Program-made: the position numbers and the translations under genes
Assembly (NCBI GenBank): GCA_019636795.1
Contig: JAHBWW010000006.1
Span: 165,253 to 229,252 of the forward strand
DNA length: 64,000 nt
Direction: 5' to 3'
Source: Phycisphaeraceae bacterium
GTDB taxonomy: Bacteria > Planctomycetota > Phycisphaerae > Phycisphaerales > UBA1924
In this document: positions 1 through 9,134 of the stretch, piece by piece
Position numbering within the stretch: the first letter of the stretch is position 1
How the letters are laid out: each line of letters begins with the position of its first letter
The notes under the pieces: generated by a model
The model's input: the letters and a program-made list of their open reading frames with translations, nothing else
What the model was told of the DNA's origin: nothing
Database searches by the model: none

Positions 1-601
1 GCTTGCCCGTGGTCTCCCGCTCTACGAGCTTTCGAGCCGACGGCGCTCGTTGTGGTTCCCGGGTAGAGCTCTCAACGGGGACATGGTCGCTTTTAACGGT
101 GTAGATGGCCGCAGGAGCAGACGCGCGCTGGCGGGCTACAAGACGACGAAGCAGCCAACGGGCGAGATCAGAAAGCGCTATTGGCACTTTGGGCTTGAGG
201 CGATACCGATTCTCTACCCGACGCCTGCTCTCTCGATGAAGACACACGTAGTGTTCACTCGTGACGGTGAAACACCGCTGGGTGATCCGAAGGGGCAGCA
301 CCGGGCCCGACGGAGCCAATGCAAAGCGTGGTGGAATGACAAGTGGCGAGACATGACGCTCGCAGCCGTGACGTGGCTTGCGAATGGTGAGGATGAGATT
401 GCGCTCCCGGTCTCTCCGACATGCAGCATAATGATGAGTGTTCGACCGATTTGTGGCCGGTCACCGGTCAGTTATCAGGATATCTCCGTACGAGAGTCGC
501 CAGACGAGGCAACCCAGACTGCAGAGGATTTCGATGACTTCACAGAAGAAGACGAAACGGAATCGATCGACTCTGCCGTCCCTAGCGCCGATTCTGATTG
601 A
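1..601 (+). CDS. C-terminal part of an APAZ-domain effector protein (partial)
   Basis: The reading frame is open to the left edge, so the first in-window start-like codon (TTG at 50) is not the real start. About 199 residues are visible. The core (GYKTTKQPTGEIRKRYWHF, then HRARRSQCKAWWNDKWRD) looks like the C-terminal end of the APAZ domain, the N/PAZ-like module carried by partners of short Argonautes. The tail is acidic (EDFDDFTEEDETE). The frame overlaps the downstream Argonaute gene by 68 bp, as expected for co-expressed subunits of one complex. In known systems the N-terminal effector is SIR2, TIR or a nuclease fold; it lies outside the window, so the type cannot be told. The APAZ call comes from recognition of motif and context, not from a search. 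Confidence 0.7.
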   Translation, partial: LARGLPLYELSSRRRSLWFPGRALNGDMVAFNGVDGRRSRRALAGYKTTKQPTGEIRKRYWHFGLEAIPILYPTPALSMKTHVVFTRDGETPLGDPKGQHRARRSQCKAWWNDKWRDMTLAAVTWLANGEDEIALPVSPTCSIMMSVRPICGRSPVSYQDISVRESPDEATQTAEDFDDFTEEDETESIDSAVPSADSD

Positions 602-2108
602 AGAGACGCGATTACTCTTCCATCACGAGCAAGCGACCGAGGACCCTCGAGATGGGCTTACTCTGTTCGGCCCGCTGGAGCCCGGGAAGCCATACGGTAT
701 CAGGTACGGAGTGGTTGGCACTGCGGACGGTATCGACTACCTTCGCAAGTGGCTCGCAAGGGCTCAGCTTCCGATAGGGAATCCCGACGAGACGGCCCGG
801 CCAAGCTATCCCGGTTTCGAGGCAGCCTTTGGGATCCCTTGGAAGCCACCTGCTCAGCACGAGGTGCGAATCGACGGCGATGAACTTCATCGCCGCATCA
901 ACTACTCCGACCGGCATCATCGTGTCTACAAATCAGTCGAGCTGTACGAAGAAGCCATTCTGAATGTCCATCGATCTGAAGATGCGACCGTAGACCTGTG
1001 GTTTGTTGTCATCCCGGATGAGGTGTACAGGAATTGCCGGCCGCAGTCCTCAGTTGATTCTGAGAGCCGAGTTGATTCTACCGGCGGACTGACAAAGCTA
1101 GATGTGAAGGAAGCGGCCAAAGGCCAGAGTCACTTGTTCGCGTCGGACCTGTCGACCGAGCTCGCTCGGGCATACGACTTTGAGGTCAACTTTCACAATC
1201 AGCTGAAAGCCAAACTCTTGGAGCACCAAGTTGTTAGCCAAATTGTGAAGGAGAGCACAATCGCATTCCGCGATGTGTTAGCGCCAAATGGCAAGCCTCT
1301 CAGGGATTTGTCAAGGGTTGAACAAGATATTGCTTGGCATCTGGCTACGGCTGCCTTCTACAAGGCTGGAGGCCGCCCTTGGAAGATCAGCGGGATGCGA
1401 CCCGGCGTGTGCTATCTAGGTCTAGTGTTCAAGCATGTGGATCAGGCCGCCGAGCCGAATATGGCGTGTTGCGCGGCTCAAATGTTCCTGAACTCCGGTG
1501 ACGGCGTTGTGTTCAAGGGGCACAACGGCCCGTGGTATACCGGGCGGCGCGGTGAGTTTCACATCGATCGAAAGGCGGCGGCCGATCTTGTGCTGCAGGC
1601 GATCGCTGCGTTCCGAGCGAAGGATCCGGCCGGTACTCCTCCCAAAGAGTTGTTCATTCATGCCAAGACCAAGTTCAACGATGAAGAGTGGAGTGGATTT
1701 GTTGATGCTGCGGGTTCGAATACGAACGTCGTAGCCGTCCAGATACGCGAAGAGTATGACCTGAAACTGTACCGCCCCGGGAAGCATCCCGTCCTTCGAG
1801 GCACGGCAATTCCAATCGACGATCATCTCGGCTACCTATGGACGCGAGGTCTTGTGCCACGACTTCGCACGTACATTGGCCGAGAGACCCCGAATCCATT
1901 GAGCATAAAGATCTGTCGGGGGGCAGCTGAAGTGACAACTGTGCTATCTGACGTACTTGGCCTCACCAAGCTGAACTATAACGCTTGCCGCTTTGGAGAC
2001 GGTGAGCCGGTGACCCTGAAATTTGCTGACGCTGTCGGAGAGATTCTCACAGCTGGGCCCGTGTTTGAGGGTAGGGTCCCGCCTTTGCCGTTCAAGCACT
2101 ACGTCTAG
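534..2108 (+). CDS. Short prokaryotic Argonaute (MID-PIWI), catalytically inactive
   Basis: 524 residues from the ATG at 534, chosen because AGAGGA lies 5 nt upstream; an in-frame GTG at 438 lacks this. The length fits short pAgos. MID is about residues 150-280, with a pocket-like stretch (HNQLKAKLLEHQVVSQ, 221-236) resembling the 5'-phosphate site. PIWI is about 285-524 and ends LPFKHYV, a typical pAgo C-terminus. Where active Argonautes have the first catalytic Asp this protein has CYLGLVFK (293-300), and the HRDG-type motif is IHAKTKF (375-381), so slicing is unlikely. Short pAgos bind guide RNA and target DNA and switch on the APAZ-linked effector, usually killing the invaded cell. The gene overlaps the APAZ gene upstream. 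Its stop codon shares the palindrome CTAG with the convergent next gene. Confidence 0.85.
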   Translation: MTSQKKTKRNRSTLPSLAPILIEETRLLFHHEQATEDPRDGLTLFGPLEPGKPYGIRYGVVGTADGIDYLRKWLARAQLPIGNPDETARPSYPGFEAAFGIPWKPPAQHEVRIDGDELHRRINYSDRHHRVYKSVELYEEAILNVHRSEDATVDLWFVVIPDEVYRNCRPQSSVDSESRVDSTGGLTKLDVKEAAKGQSHLFASDLSTELARAYDFEVNFHNQLKAKLLEHQVVSQIVKESTIAFRDVLAPNGKPLRDLSRVEQDIAWHLATAAFYKAGGRPWKISGMRPGVCYLGLVFKHVDQAAEPNMACCAAQMFLNSGDGVVFKGHNGPWYTGRRGEFHIDRKAAADLVLQAIAAFRAKDPAGTPPKELFIHAKTKFNDEEWSGFVDAAGSNTNVVAVQIREEYDLKLYRPGKHPVLRGTAIPIDDHLGYLWTRGLVPRLRTYIGRETPNPLSIKICRGAAEVTTVLSDVLGLTKLNYNACRFGDGEPVTLKFADAVGEILTAGPVFEGRVPPLPFKHYV

Positions 2109-2764
2109 GGCGAGTTCACCTGGTGTTGAAGACCAGTGCCGTCCGAGAAAGGTCTGACGATGCGCCTCCGGTATCGCAGGATCGTGTGCGGTACGAGCGC
2201 TAGCCCGGCCAGATTGCGATGTCTGTTGATTAGTCGATGGAGCTCAAGCAACTGCCGCCGAACCGGCGCATATGGCTCAAAGGGCAAGTCCCCCAGTTCC
2301 CGACCAATCTGCTCTGCTGACGCGTGAATCGCCCGCTGCCGAAAGTGCTGTTTGAGTGTCGCGAGCTGCTCCTTCTCGATGCGCACATGGGGGTGATACT
2401 TCCCGTCTGGGCCGCGTCGATAGCTGATGCTGTATCCCGCGAAGCGAATAGGCACCTTGCGGGCGTCCCGCACAAGATCGGTCTCCTTCTCAAAAAACTC
2501 GTGCTTGCCATGAGTCGCCATCAAGAGGAATGTCCGATCATGCCTGATGTACTGCATCCGTGCTATGCCCTCTTGGGCGTCCACCGACCGCCGCCACTTG
2601 GTTCGGTCCACCCCGTACTTCTCGATCAACTTGGCGTCGACAGCCGCGGCGTCTTTACCGTCGGGAATGGCGCCGCGAACGTAGAACACGTATCCGTTCA
2701 CCAGGTAGCTACACGCCACCTGCTGCACGAATCCCTCGATTGATGTCGTCACACAGCGGTACAT
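2105..2764 (-). CDS. Conserved-looking protein of unknown function, 219 aa
   Basis: Runs opposite to the Argonaute gene; both stop codons lie within the CTAG at 2105-2108. Start taken at the ATG at 2764; an in-frame GTG two codons earlier (2770) is possible, and neither has a clear ribosome site. The protein is basic, opens MYRCVTTSIEGFVQQVACSY and has a middle segment RKVPIRFAGYSISYRRG and a C-terminal Arg-rich stretch. I recall similar multi-copy hypothetical proteins in planctomycetes but cannot name a family. On its own strand it follows 1.4 kb without genes that holds structured-RNA signatures, so it could belong to a mobile element rather than to the Argonaute system. Confidence 0.65.
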   Translation of the reverse strand: MYRCVTTSIEGFVQQVACSYLVNGYVFYVRGAIPDGKDAAAVDAKLIEKYGVDRTKWRRSVDAQEGIARMQYIRHDRTFLLMATHGKHEFFEKETDLVRDARKVPIRFAGYSISYRRGPDGKYHPHVRIEKEQLATLKQHFRQRAIHASAEQIGRELGDLPFEPYAPVRRQLLELHRLINRHRNLAGLALVPHTILRYRRRIVRPFSDGTGLQHQVNSP

Positions 2765-4149
2765 GCCCACGAGTCGCGGGCTTCATCGAGAGTGCTTCAC
2801 CGAACGAACGCTCGTTCCATGAGAAAAGGGTGTTTGTGGCACACCCCGAAGCCAGTCCAACCTTTGAGTCCTCCTTTCCAGTGCGACTGCACAACTCACC
2901 ATGGCATGCGAGCACCGGCCTATCGGTTTCCCAATAGGCCGTGCCCAATCCATGGCAGGCCGGCAACCTGAACCCTCGGCAGCGCCCCGACAACCTATCT
3001 GCAGGTCGAGGCGCCAGCCGTCCGTCCGCCGCCAGATGCCAGCAGTCCTCCCGGACTGCGAGGCCCTGGCCGCGCTACCCGACTCGTCGATCGACGCCGG
3101 GGGAGTGTCCTCCCCCGGGCGTCTGCGATCGCTGAAACGAGTCATCTCGTCGCCCCTTTCGTCATCGTCTTGCGCTCCGGCACCACCCGTAAGCGCACGA
3201 ACGACCCGCTACTGCCTTGCAGCGGATGTCGCCCGGCATCAAGCCGGCTTCTACTTGGAGCACACTCCCCCTCTACGGCGTTTCAATCACCTGGTTGACT
3301 TGCTCGGAATGAGCACCAGGCACCGGGCATCACCCCGGTAGCCGCAGAGGTTCCCAGGTTAGTGATGGCCTTCGCATTGCTGGTCACGTTGCTAGCCGGT
3401 GTGACCCGGCGGATCATCGTCGTATGTCCGCGCTTCCGCAGCGGCATAGTTTCCCGAGTAAGACGCTCGGATTTCGAGGGGCAGAAACCGAAAGCTCCCC
3501 TCTACCCATCAACGATGACGCTTCGCAGTTCGGCGCCGTCTCCAGCATTGCTCACTGGCAAGCCCTTTCGGGCCGTTCATGGTTGAGCTTTTCACCGTCG
3601 GCTGTTTGGGCCGATCGCCGCGTTCGGTCAGAACGCGGTCCCGCCTGTCGCCAGGCCGAGAGCTCCCCACGCCAGCCGCGTTGAACGGTCATAGGCAAAC
3701 GCCCGTAGACCGAACCCCACGGACGGGATTCTCACCCGCTTCGATCCATCACGGCAAGGAGCACTAGACATGCATACGCGCCTGTCCAGCCCCACTTGAA
3801 TGTCCCTGTCGCCCGGCATCTCCCGGACGCGAACATCGGATCGAACGTCAGGATTACTCCCTCGCGGTTACGGACAGGAATGTCGCGCCGGGAGGGGATT
3901 ACGCTGACGAGCCTCCGTCGAACCGGACAAGCGCGTCTCCACGCATCCGGCTCTACGAGAACAGCACGCCGAGGGTGATGAACTCCTCGCCCTTAGCCAG
4001 TTGGTGAGACCGGTTTACCGGGTGTGCTGCCTCGTCTCAGCGACGCTGTAAGCGTCGGCGTCTGGACGACGCCGTCGGCCCTCCCGGGCCAACGTTGCCG
4101 ATCCTATCAAGACCCGTACACGATCGCCAGTGCGCCGATGAAAAATCTC
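2765..4149. other. 1.4-kb ORF-poor region with structured-RNA signatures
   Basis: No reading frame here has a recognisable product; the short open frames overlap one another on both strands. Read on the minus strand it is rich in inverted repeats, for example CGTCAG/CTGACG flanking CTCCC/GAGGG near 3850-3915 and GTAAGCGTCGG-type arms near 4040-4080. It also contains a domain V-like 34-mer at 3920-3953. The 14-mer GATGCCGGGCGACA occurs twice on the minus strand (about 3228 and 3810). It could be a degraded group II intron, a large non-coding RNA upstream of the 219-aa gene, or both. Confidence 0.45.
3920..3953 (-). ncRNA. Group II intron domain V-like hairpin
   Basis: Minus-strand 34-mer starting GAGCCGGATGCG and ending TTGTCCGGTTC, the exact canonical length of domain V. 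The lower helix pairs GAGCCGGA with TCCGGTTC and contains the AGC catalytic triad. A short bulge separates it from an upper GCGT/ACGC helix. No reverse transcriptase or maturase is present nearby and only about 200 bp precede it on this strand, so this is probably the 3' remnant of a truncated intron. The terminal loop is not a clean GNRA, which weakens the case slightly. Confidence 0.55.
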
Positions 4150-4177
4150 TTGACACGCCTTGAATGCACAGTAGCAT
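4150..4177 (+). promoter_or_regulatory. Sigma70-type promoter of the XRE/ImmA genes
   Basis: Perfect TTGACA at 4150-4155, a 16-bp spacer and TAGCAT at 4172-4177, about 25 bp before the GTG of the XRE gene. It is the only strong promoter seen in the element. Confidence 0.65.
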
Positions 4178-4184
4178 GTATGCT
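4173..4184. promoter_or_regulatory. Palindromic operator candidate for the XRE repressor
   Basis: AGCATGTATGCT is a 5+2+5 inverted repeat lying on the -10 element and start site of the XRE gene, where an autorepressor would bind. Binding by the adjacent repressor is inferred from position only. Confidence 0.5.
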
Positions 4185-4201
4185 GACACTGGAGACCCAC
4201 G

Positions 4202-4591
4202 GTGGCCAAGAGCAATTCCACATCGGTTCCTGAGCCCATCGGAGACCGTCTGCGTGCGCAGCGTGTCGAATCGCTCAAGCGAAGCCTCCGACAGGTGGCC
4301 GTTGACCTTGACATCACACCAGCACACTTGACGGACATCGAGAAGGGCCGCAGGACGCCGTCCGACGAGTTGCTGATGCGAATAGCCCGCGTGTATCGGA
4401 TGGAGGAGCCCATTCTCCGAGCCGCTTGGAGCAAGCCGGAGGCAGTCGTCCGCGAAGTGGCTTCCTCATCGGCCACGACCGCCGAAAAGGTGCCCCAGTT
4501 CCTTCGCACCGCCCGCAACCTCACGTCTGCTCAATGGGACCAGCTCATCGAGCAGGCGCGTTCCATGACCAAGAGCCCGAAGGAACCATGA
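4202..4591 (+). CDS. XRE-family HTH transcriptional regulator
   Basis: 129 aa starting at GTG with GGAG about 7 nt upstream. Residues about 14-75 form a Cro/C1-type helix-turn-helix (LRQVAVDLDITPAHLTDIEK), followed by a short C-terminal helical part. It is followed after 10 bp by an ImmA-type protease, the arrangement of ImmR/ImmA-like switches in integrative elements and phages, in which the protease removes the repressor on induction. The palindrome over its own promoter suggests autoregulation. It may control excision genes or cargo of this element. Confidence 0.85.
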   Translation: MAKSNSTSVPEPIGDRLRAQRVESLKRSLRQVAVDLDITPAHLTDIEKGRRTPSDELLMRIARVYRMEEPILRAAWSKPEAVVREVASSSATTAEKVPQFLRTARNLTSAQWDQLIEQARSMTKSPKEP

Positions 4592-4601
4592 GCCAACTTC
4601 T

Positions 4602-5366
4602 ATGCGGAACGATCCGGCCCCATTTTTGCACCCTCGGCCCGCGGCTGCCAAAGCCGAACGCGTCGCCACCGACACACTCGAAGTCTGTTTGAACAGACTC
4701 GGTGAGTTCGAGATACCGCTGCCAATCCCGGTCGAGCAGTGGATCGAGCACCCACTCGGCTTTGAGTTTGGAGTCGAGGACTTGAGCCGGTTCGGTGACG
4801 GGGTGCTGGGCGGATCCCTTGTTTACGAGCGCCGGATCGTTGTGGATACCCGCGTCGCATCGCATGAGGGTCGATTCCGATTCACCGTCGCACACGAACT
4901 CGGCCACATGCTGATGCATCCCTCACTCGGGCGAGTTTTCTTGGAGTCCGAATCGCCGCAAGATCCTCGTCTTCAACACATAGAGCGCCAGGCAGATCGA
5001 TTCGCGGCTGCGTTCCTCATGCCACTCCCACTCGTCATGCGCGAACTCTTCCATATCTGTGACCGCAACCGCCTCGAAAGGAGAGCGTGCATCGTGGAGT
5101 TGCTCTGCGACAGCCCCGCCAGCGAGTGGCTCTGGCGGACACGCTTCCTCCCGGCCATCACGCGCAGGTTCGGAGTCTCTCTTTCCGCCGCCGTGCTTCG
5201 GTTCCAGGATGTGCGGCTCCGGGGGGATCGACAGCCGTTCATGCCACATGCCATCGCTCGACGAGCGCTAAAGGCGCGCTGGCAGCGGTCTCCAGTTCCC
5301 GAGTTCCGCATCGTCGAAGGCAAACCCGTTGCAGCCGATGGACGTTGCGAAAGCACCCTGTTCTGA
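4602..5366 (+). CDS. ImmA/IrrE-family metallopeptidase
   Basis: 254 aa. The zinc signature HELGH lies at residues 98-102 with a downstream Glu (IERQADRFAAAFLMP, about 128) as third ligand, as in COG2856 proteases. The C-terminal 80 residues hold a helical region that often recognises the partner repressor. It is 10 bp downstream of the XRE gene, most likely in one transcript. By analogy with ImmA of ICEBs1 it should cleave the cognate repressor after a stress signal; that is inferred, not shown. Confidence 0.85.
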   Translation: MRNDPAPFLHPRPAAAKAERVATDTLEVCLNRLGEFEIPLPIPVEQWIEHPLGFEFGVEDLSRFGDGVLGGSLVYERRIVVDTRVASHEGRFRFTVAHELGHMLMHPSLGRVFLESESPQDPRLQHIERQADRFAAAFLMPLPLVMRELFHICDRNRLERRACIVELLCDSPASEWLWRTRFLPAITRRFGVSLSAAVLRFQDVRLRGDRQPFMPHAIARRALKARWQRSPVPEFRIVEGKPVAADGRCESTLF

Positions 5367-5425
5367 TTTCATTTCGATTGGGCGCTAGCACCAATGCATT
5401 CATGCGCATCATTGCGAGGTTCCCG

Positions 5426-5671
5426 ATGCCGAACGACACCTCGAACCACGACGCAGTCTCCAATCCGATGCTCCTCTCGGCCGTTCAAGTCGCCGGGCTT
5501 CTCGGTGTAAGCCGAGCGCACATCTGGCGACTCCACTCAGCGGGTCAGTTGCCAGCCCCGCTTCGATTGGGCAGAGCTGTGCGGTGGCGACGTTCAGAGC
5601 TTGAAGACTGGCTCGCCGCGGGCGCTCCAAACCGCGATCGATGGCGGACCTCGGAACAGGGCACACGTTGA
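5426..5671 (+). CDS. Small helix-turn-helix protein (excisionase/AlpA-like)
   Basis: 81 aa from the ATG at 5426, chosen for the GAGG 6-7 nt upstream; an in-frame ATG at 5402 is possible. Residues 15-66 match the MerR-like winged helix of excisionases: LLSAVQVAGLLGVSRAHIWR, then a wing (LGRAVRWRRSELEDWLA). Located two genes upstream of the integrase, it probably acts as recombination directionality factor or regulator of the element. Confidence 0.8.
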   Translation: MPNDTSNHDAVSNPMLLSAVQVAGLLGVSRAHIWRLHSAGQLPAPLRLGRAVRWRRSELEDWLAAGAPNRDRWRTSEQGTR

Positions 5672-5690
5672 CGAACAAGGAGAGCGCACC

Positions 5691-6023
5691 GTGCGGCAAC
5701 GCGGCGGAAACAACTCGGAGCCGAAGCCAATCCACCAGAGGTGGGTTGAGTCACTTGCGACCCCAGAGTGGCTTCCAACCGAGCCCCCGCGCGTGGCGCC
5801 GACGCTGATGACCGCGGAAGAAGCAGCGATCTATCTGCGGCTTAATGAGGGGGGACGAGACATCGCCGACGCGCTCAAGTCGTTGGAATACCTCGTTCTG
5901 GCTGGGCGGATCAGGCCATGCCGAGTCGGAAAGCACAATCGCTATGCCCGTGCTGAACTGCACCGCTTTGTTCTGGATCAGACCGAGCAATACGGACGTC
6001 CACGAAACGGAAGAGAGTCGTAG
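5691..6023 (+). CDS. Small protein with HTH-like core, probable element regulator
   Basis: 110 aa from a GTG at 5691 that has AAGGAG 8 nt upstream; the frame is open further left but overlaps the previous gene. The core (LMTAEEAAIYLRL ... ALKSLEYLVLAGRIRPCRVG ... YARAELHRFV) is an insert-bearing version of the helix_turn_helix/excisionase fold. It sits between an excisionase-like gene and the integrase, 19 bp after the former and 37 bp before the latter, and is probably co-transcribed. The function is inferred. Confidence 0.65.
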   Translation: MRQRGGNNSEPKPIHQRWVESLATPEWLPTEPPRVAPTLMTAEEAAIYLRLNEGGRDIADALKSLEYLVLAGRIRPCRVGKHNRYARAELHRFVLDQTEQYGRPRNGRES

Positions 6024-6060
6024 ATCTGCACGCCGGATCACACTAGTCTGGGAGCAACCC

Positions 6061-7459
<1,399 letters not shown>

Positions 7460-7464
7460 AAGTT

Positions 7465-7570
7465 TTCAGTCCGGGCTGGGTTTGCAGCCTCGGGTTTTCT
7501 GTCCGGACTGCCTGTGCAGTCTCGGATTGTTTCATCGGGCTGCGTGTGCAGCCTCGGGTGTTGTGCGTTT
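7465..7570. repeat. Three imperfect ~35-bp tandem repeats upstream of tRNA-Asp
   Basis: The units share CAGTCCGGGCTG-n-TGCAGCCTCGG, TGTCCGGACTG-n-TGCAGTCTCGG and TCGGGCTG-n-TGCAGCCTCGG. They begin within 10 bp of the tRNA 5' end, so they lie where the tRNA promoter should be. The repeats may be remnants of duplicated 5' flanks or repeated upstream control sites. Confidence 0.6.
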
Positions 7571-7679
7571 GGCTTGTGTCCTATCGAGAAACGTGCCTTT
7601 GCAGCGTTGTGCGCAGGCAGGCGAAATGTATCCTTCCGGGTGGCTGAGTCAAGCCCCGGAAGGTGTGTTGAGTGGTTGA

Positions 7680-7883
7680 TTAGCGTGTCTGGAGTGTGAT
7701 TCGTCCCTTGTCCTGGAGGCCGAAGGGGCTCTTATCCACACCAACTTTGCTTGCGGCGACCCACATGATTGCGCAGGCGACGCCGAGGGCGACGACTGCG
7801 ACGAACATGAGTGCGGTGTAGACATCGGGCGATGATCCTCGATTCTGTCGGCCGCCGGGCATCTGCATTCCAAACTGGCTCAT
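7680..7883 (-). CDS. Small single-pass membrane protein, 67 aa
   Basis: Starts at ATG 7883 with AAGGAA upstream. A Gly/Gln/Arg-rich N-terminus is followed by one hydrophobic helix (VYTALMFVAVVALGVACAIM, about residues 21-40) and a short polar tail. No family recognised. It follows the coiled-coil membrane protein gene by 25 bp on the same strand and is probably co-expressed with it. Confidence 0.7.
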   Translation of the reverse strand: MSQFGMQMPGGRQNRGSSPDVYTALMFVAVVALGVACAIMWVAASKVGVDKSPFGLQDKGRITLQTR

Positions 7884-7908
7884 GGGTGGTTCCTTTATGC
7901 AGATTGGG

Positions 7909-8757
7909 TTACTGTCCGAGGCGGCTCTTGACGGTGTCACCCGCGCGGACGATGGCACCCGGGCGGAGGTTGATGACGCGGCCTGTGGAGACATTGAGGT
8001 CGGTGCGGGTGATGACGACCTGGCAGACGAACTCGCTGCCGCGGACGATGTTGACAAGCGTGTTGCGTTGTACGCGATCGTTCTGGCCGAGATTGATCTG
8101 GACGATGCTGTCGCCGGTGTCGGCGTCGAGGGTGACGGCCTGCACGATGCCGGTGATGATCGGGCCGGAGATTTCGGTTGGCGGTGCGTCGGCGGCGATG
8201 CCCTGGCCGATGCTGCGTGGATCCTTGATGCTTGCGATCTCCTCACGCAAAGCGCGGACGGTAACTTCGAGGACCTGCTTCTGCGACTCGATGTTGCTCA
8301 GGCGTTCTTCCATCTGGAGCATCTGCTCGCGGGTTGCGAGTTCGTCGTTGCGGAGTTTGGTGACTTCGTTTTTGTAGGCGTCGATGATGAGGGCCTGGGC
8401 CTTGGTTGCTTCGAGTGCGCCCTGGACACGGCGATTTGCGGCTGCGGCGTCGGCGCGTGCTCCGCGGACGTCGGTCTGGAGTCGTGCGCTCTCGGCTTCG
8501 AGGGTTCGCATTTCCTGAGTGGCGGCGGTGAGTTGTGCTCGGAGACTCTGAATCTCGGATTCCTTCTCCTGATTGACCAGGGAGGCCTGTGCCGCCTGGG
8601 CCCGGAGAGATTCCTCGGCGTTTTCCTGTGCTGCTCGGGCGTCGGCGAAACTCGAGACGATCATGTCGGTGTTGATCGTGTACGAAATCGTCAATGCTGA
8701 GAGCAGAATACTGAGGACAGCAGCGAACAGGACGAAGACTTTGGTCAGAATATGCAC
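7909..8757 (-). CDS. Membrane-anchored coiled-coil protein of unknown function
   Basis: 282 aa from GTG 8757, which has GAGGAG 6 nt upstream; the frame is open further upstream but without support. One N-terminal membrane helix (residues about 5-30) is followed by a long coiled coil (about 40-180, rich in Ala, Glu and Gln heptads) and a C-terminal compact domain of about 90 residues with beta-like segments (VLDADTG..IVQINLG; GRVINLRPGAIVRAGDTV). It resembles envelope-spanning scaffold proteins in layout only; no function can be assigned. Confidence 0.75.
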   Translation of the reverse strand: MHILTKVFVLFAAVLSILLSALTISYTINTDMIVSSFADARAAQENAEESLRAQAAQASLVNQEKESEIQSLRAQLTAATQEMRTLEAESARLQTDVRGARADAAAANRRVQGALEATKAQALIIDAYKNEVTKLRNDELATREQMLQMEERLSNIESQKQVLEVTVRALREEIASIKDPRSIGQGIAADAPPTEISGPIITGIVQAVTLDADTGDSIVQINLGQNDRVQRNTLVNIVRGSEFVCQVVITRTDLNVSTGRVINLRPGAIVRAGDTVKSRLGQ

Positions 8758-9134
8758 AAGAGACTCCTCGACTCGGCCTGATTGGGCCACCCCTTCGTTC
8801 ACACCTTCAGTTCGTGACGGCTCACACGTGAGACGCACGAAATCCTAACATGAGTGCAGATCGTCCTGCACACCCCGCAACCAGCGGAAGACCGCTTCCG
8901 ACGGGATGGAAAGCATAGCAGCATTCCGGCTCCGTGTGGGTTGAGTGCGGGCTTCAGTAGTACCTTCTCGCGCCGGTTGTGTCAAGGGCACCCGCATCCC
9001 GGAAACGTCGGGCGACGATACGCACCGATTGCAATCCCGGATCGTCGGGTGTTTGCACGTTTGTGGAGGTTGGAGGAGCGTGGATGTCTTATGAGCCGGA
9101 GGGGCCCGAGTTGCGGAAGATTGATTGGAGTCGC
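8758..9134. other. Intergenic stretch without recognisable gene
   Basis: 377 bp between the coiled-coil gene and the end of the HEAT-repeat gene on the same strand. The first 80 bp are the open upstream frame of the coiled-coil gene; the rest shows no convincing gene, RNA or repeat. Confidence 0.5.

Noticed and set aside
3715-3745. Stretch GGACGGGATTCTCACCCGC resembling the tRNA-Asp T-arm, possible left attachment site
   Set aside because: Only the T-arm-like core matches; the flanking acceptor sequence does not. It is a chance or structured-RNA resemblance, so the left end of the element is probably outside the window.
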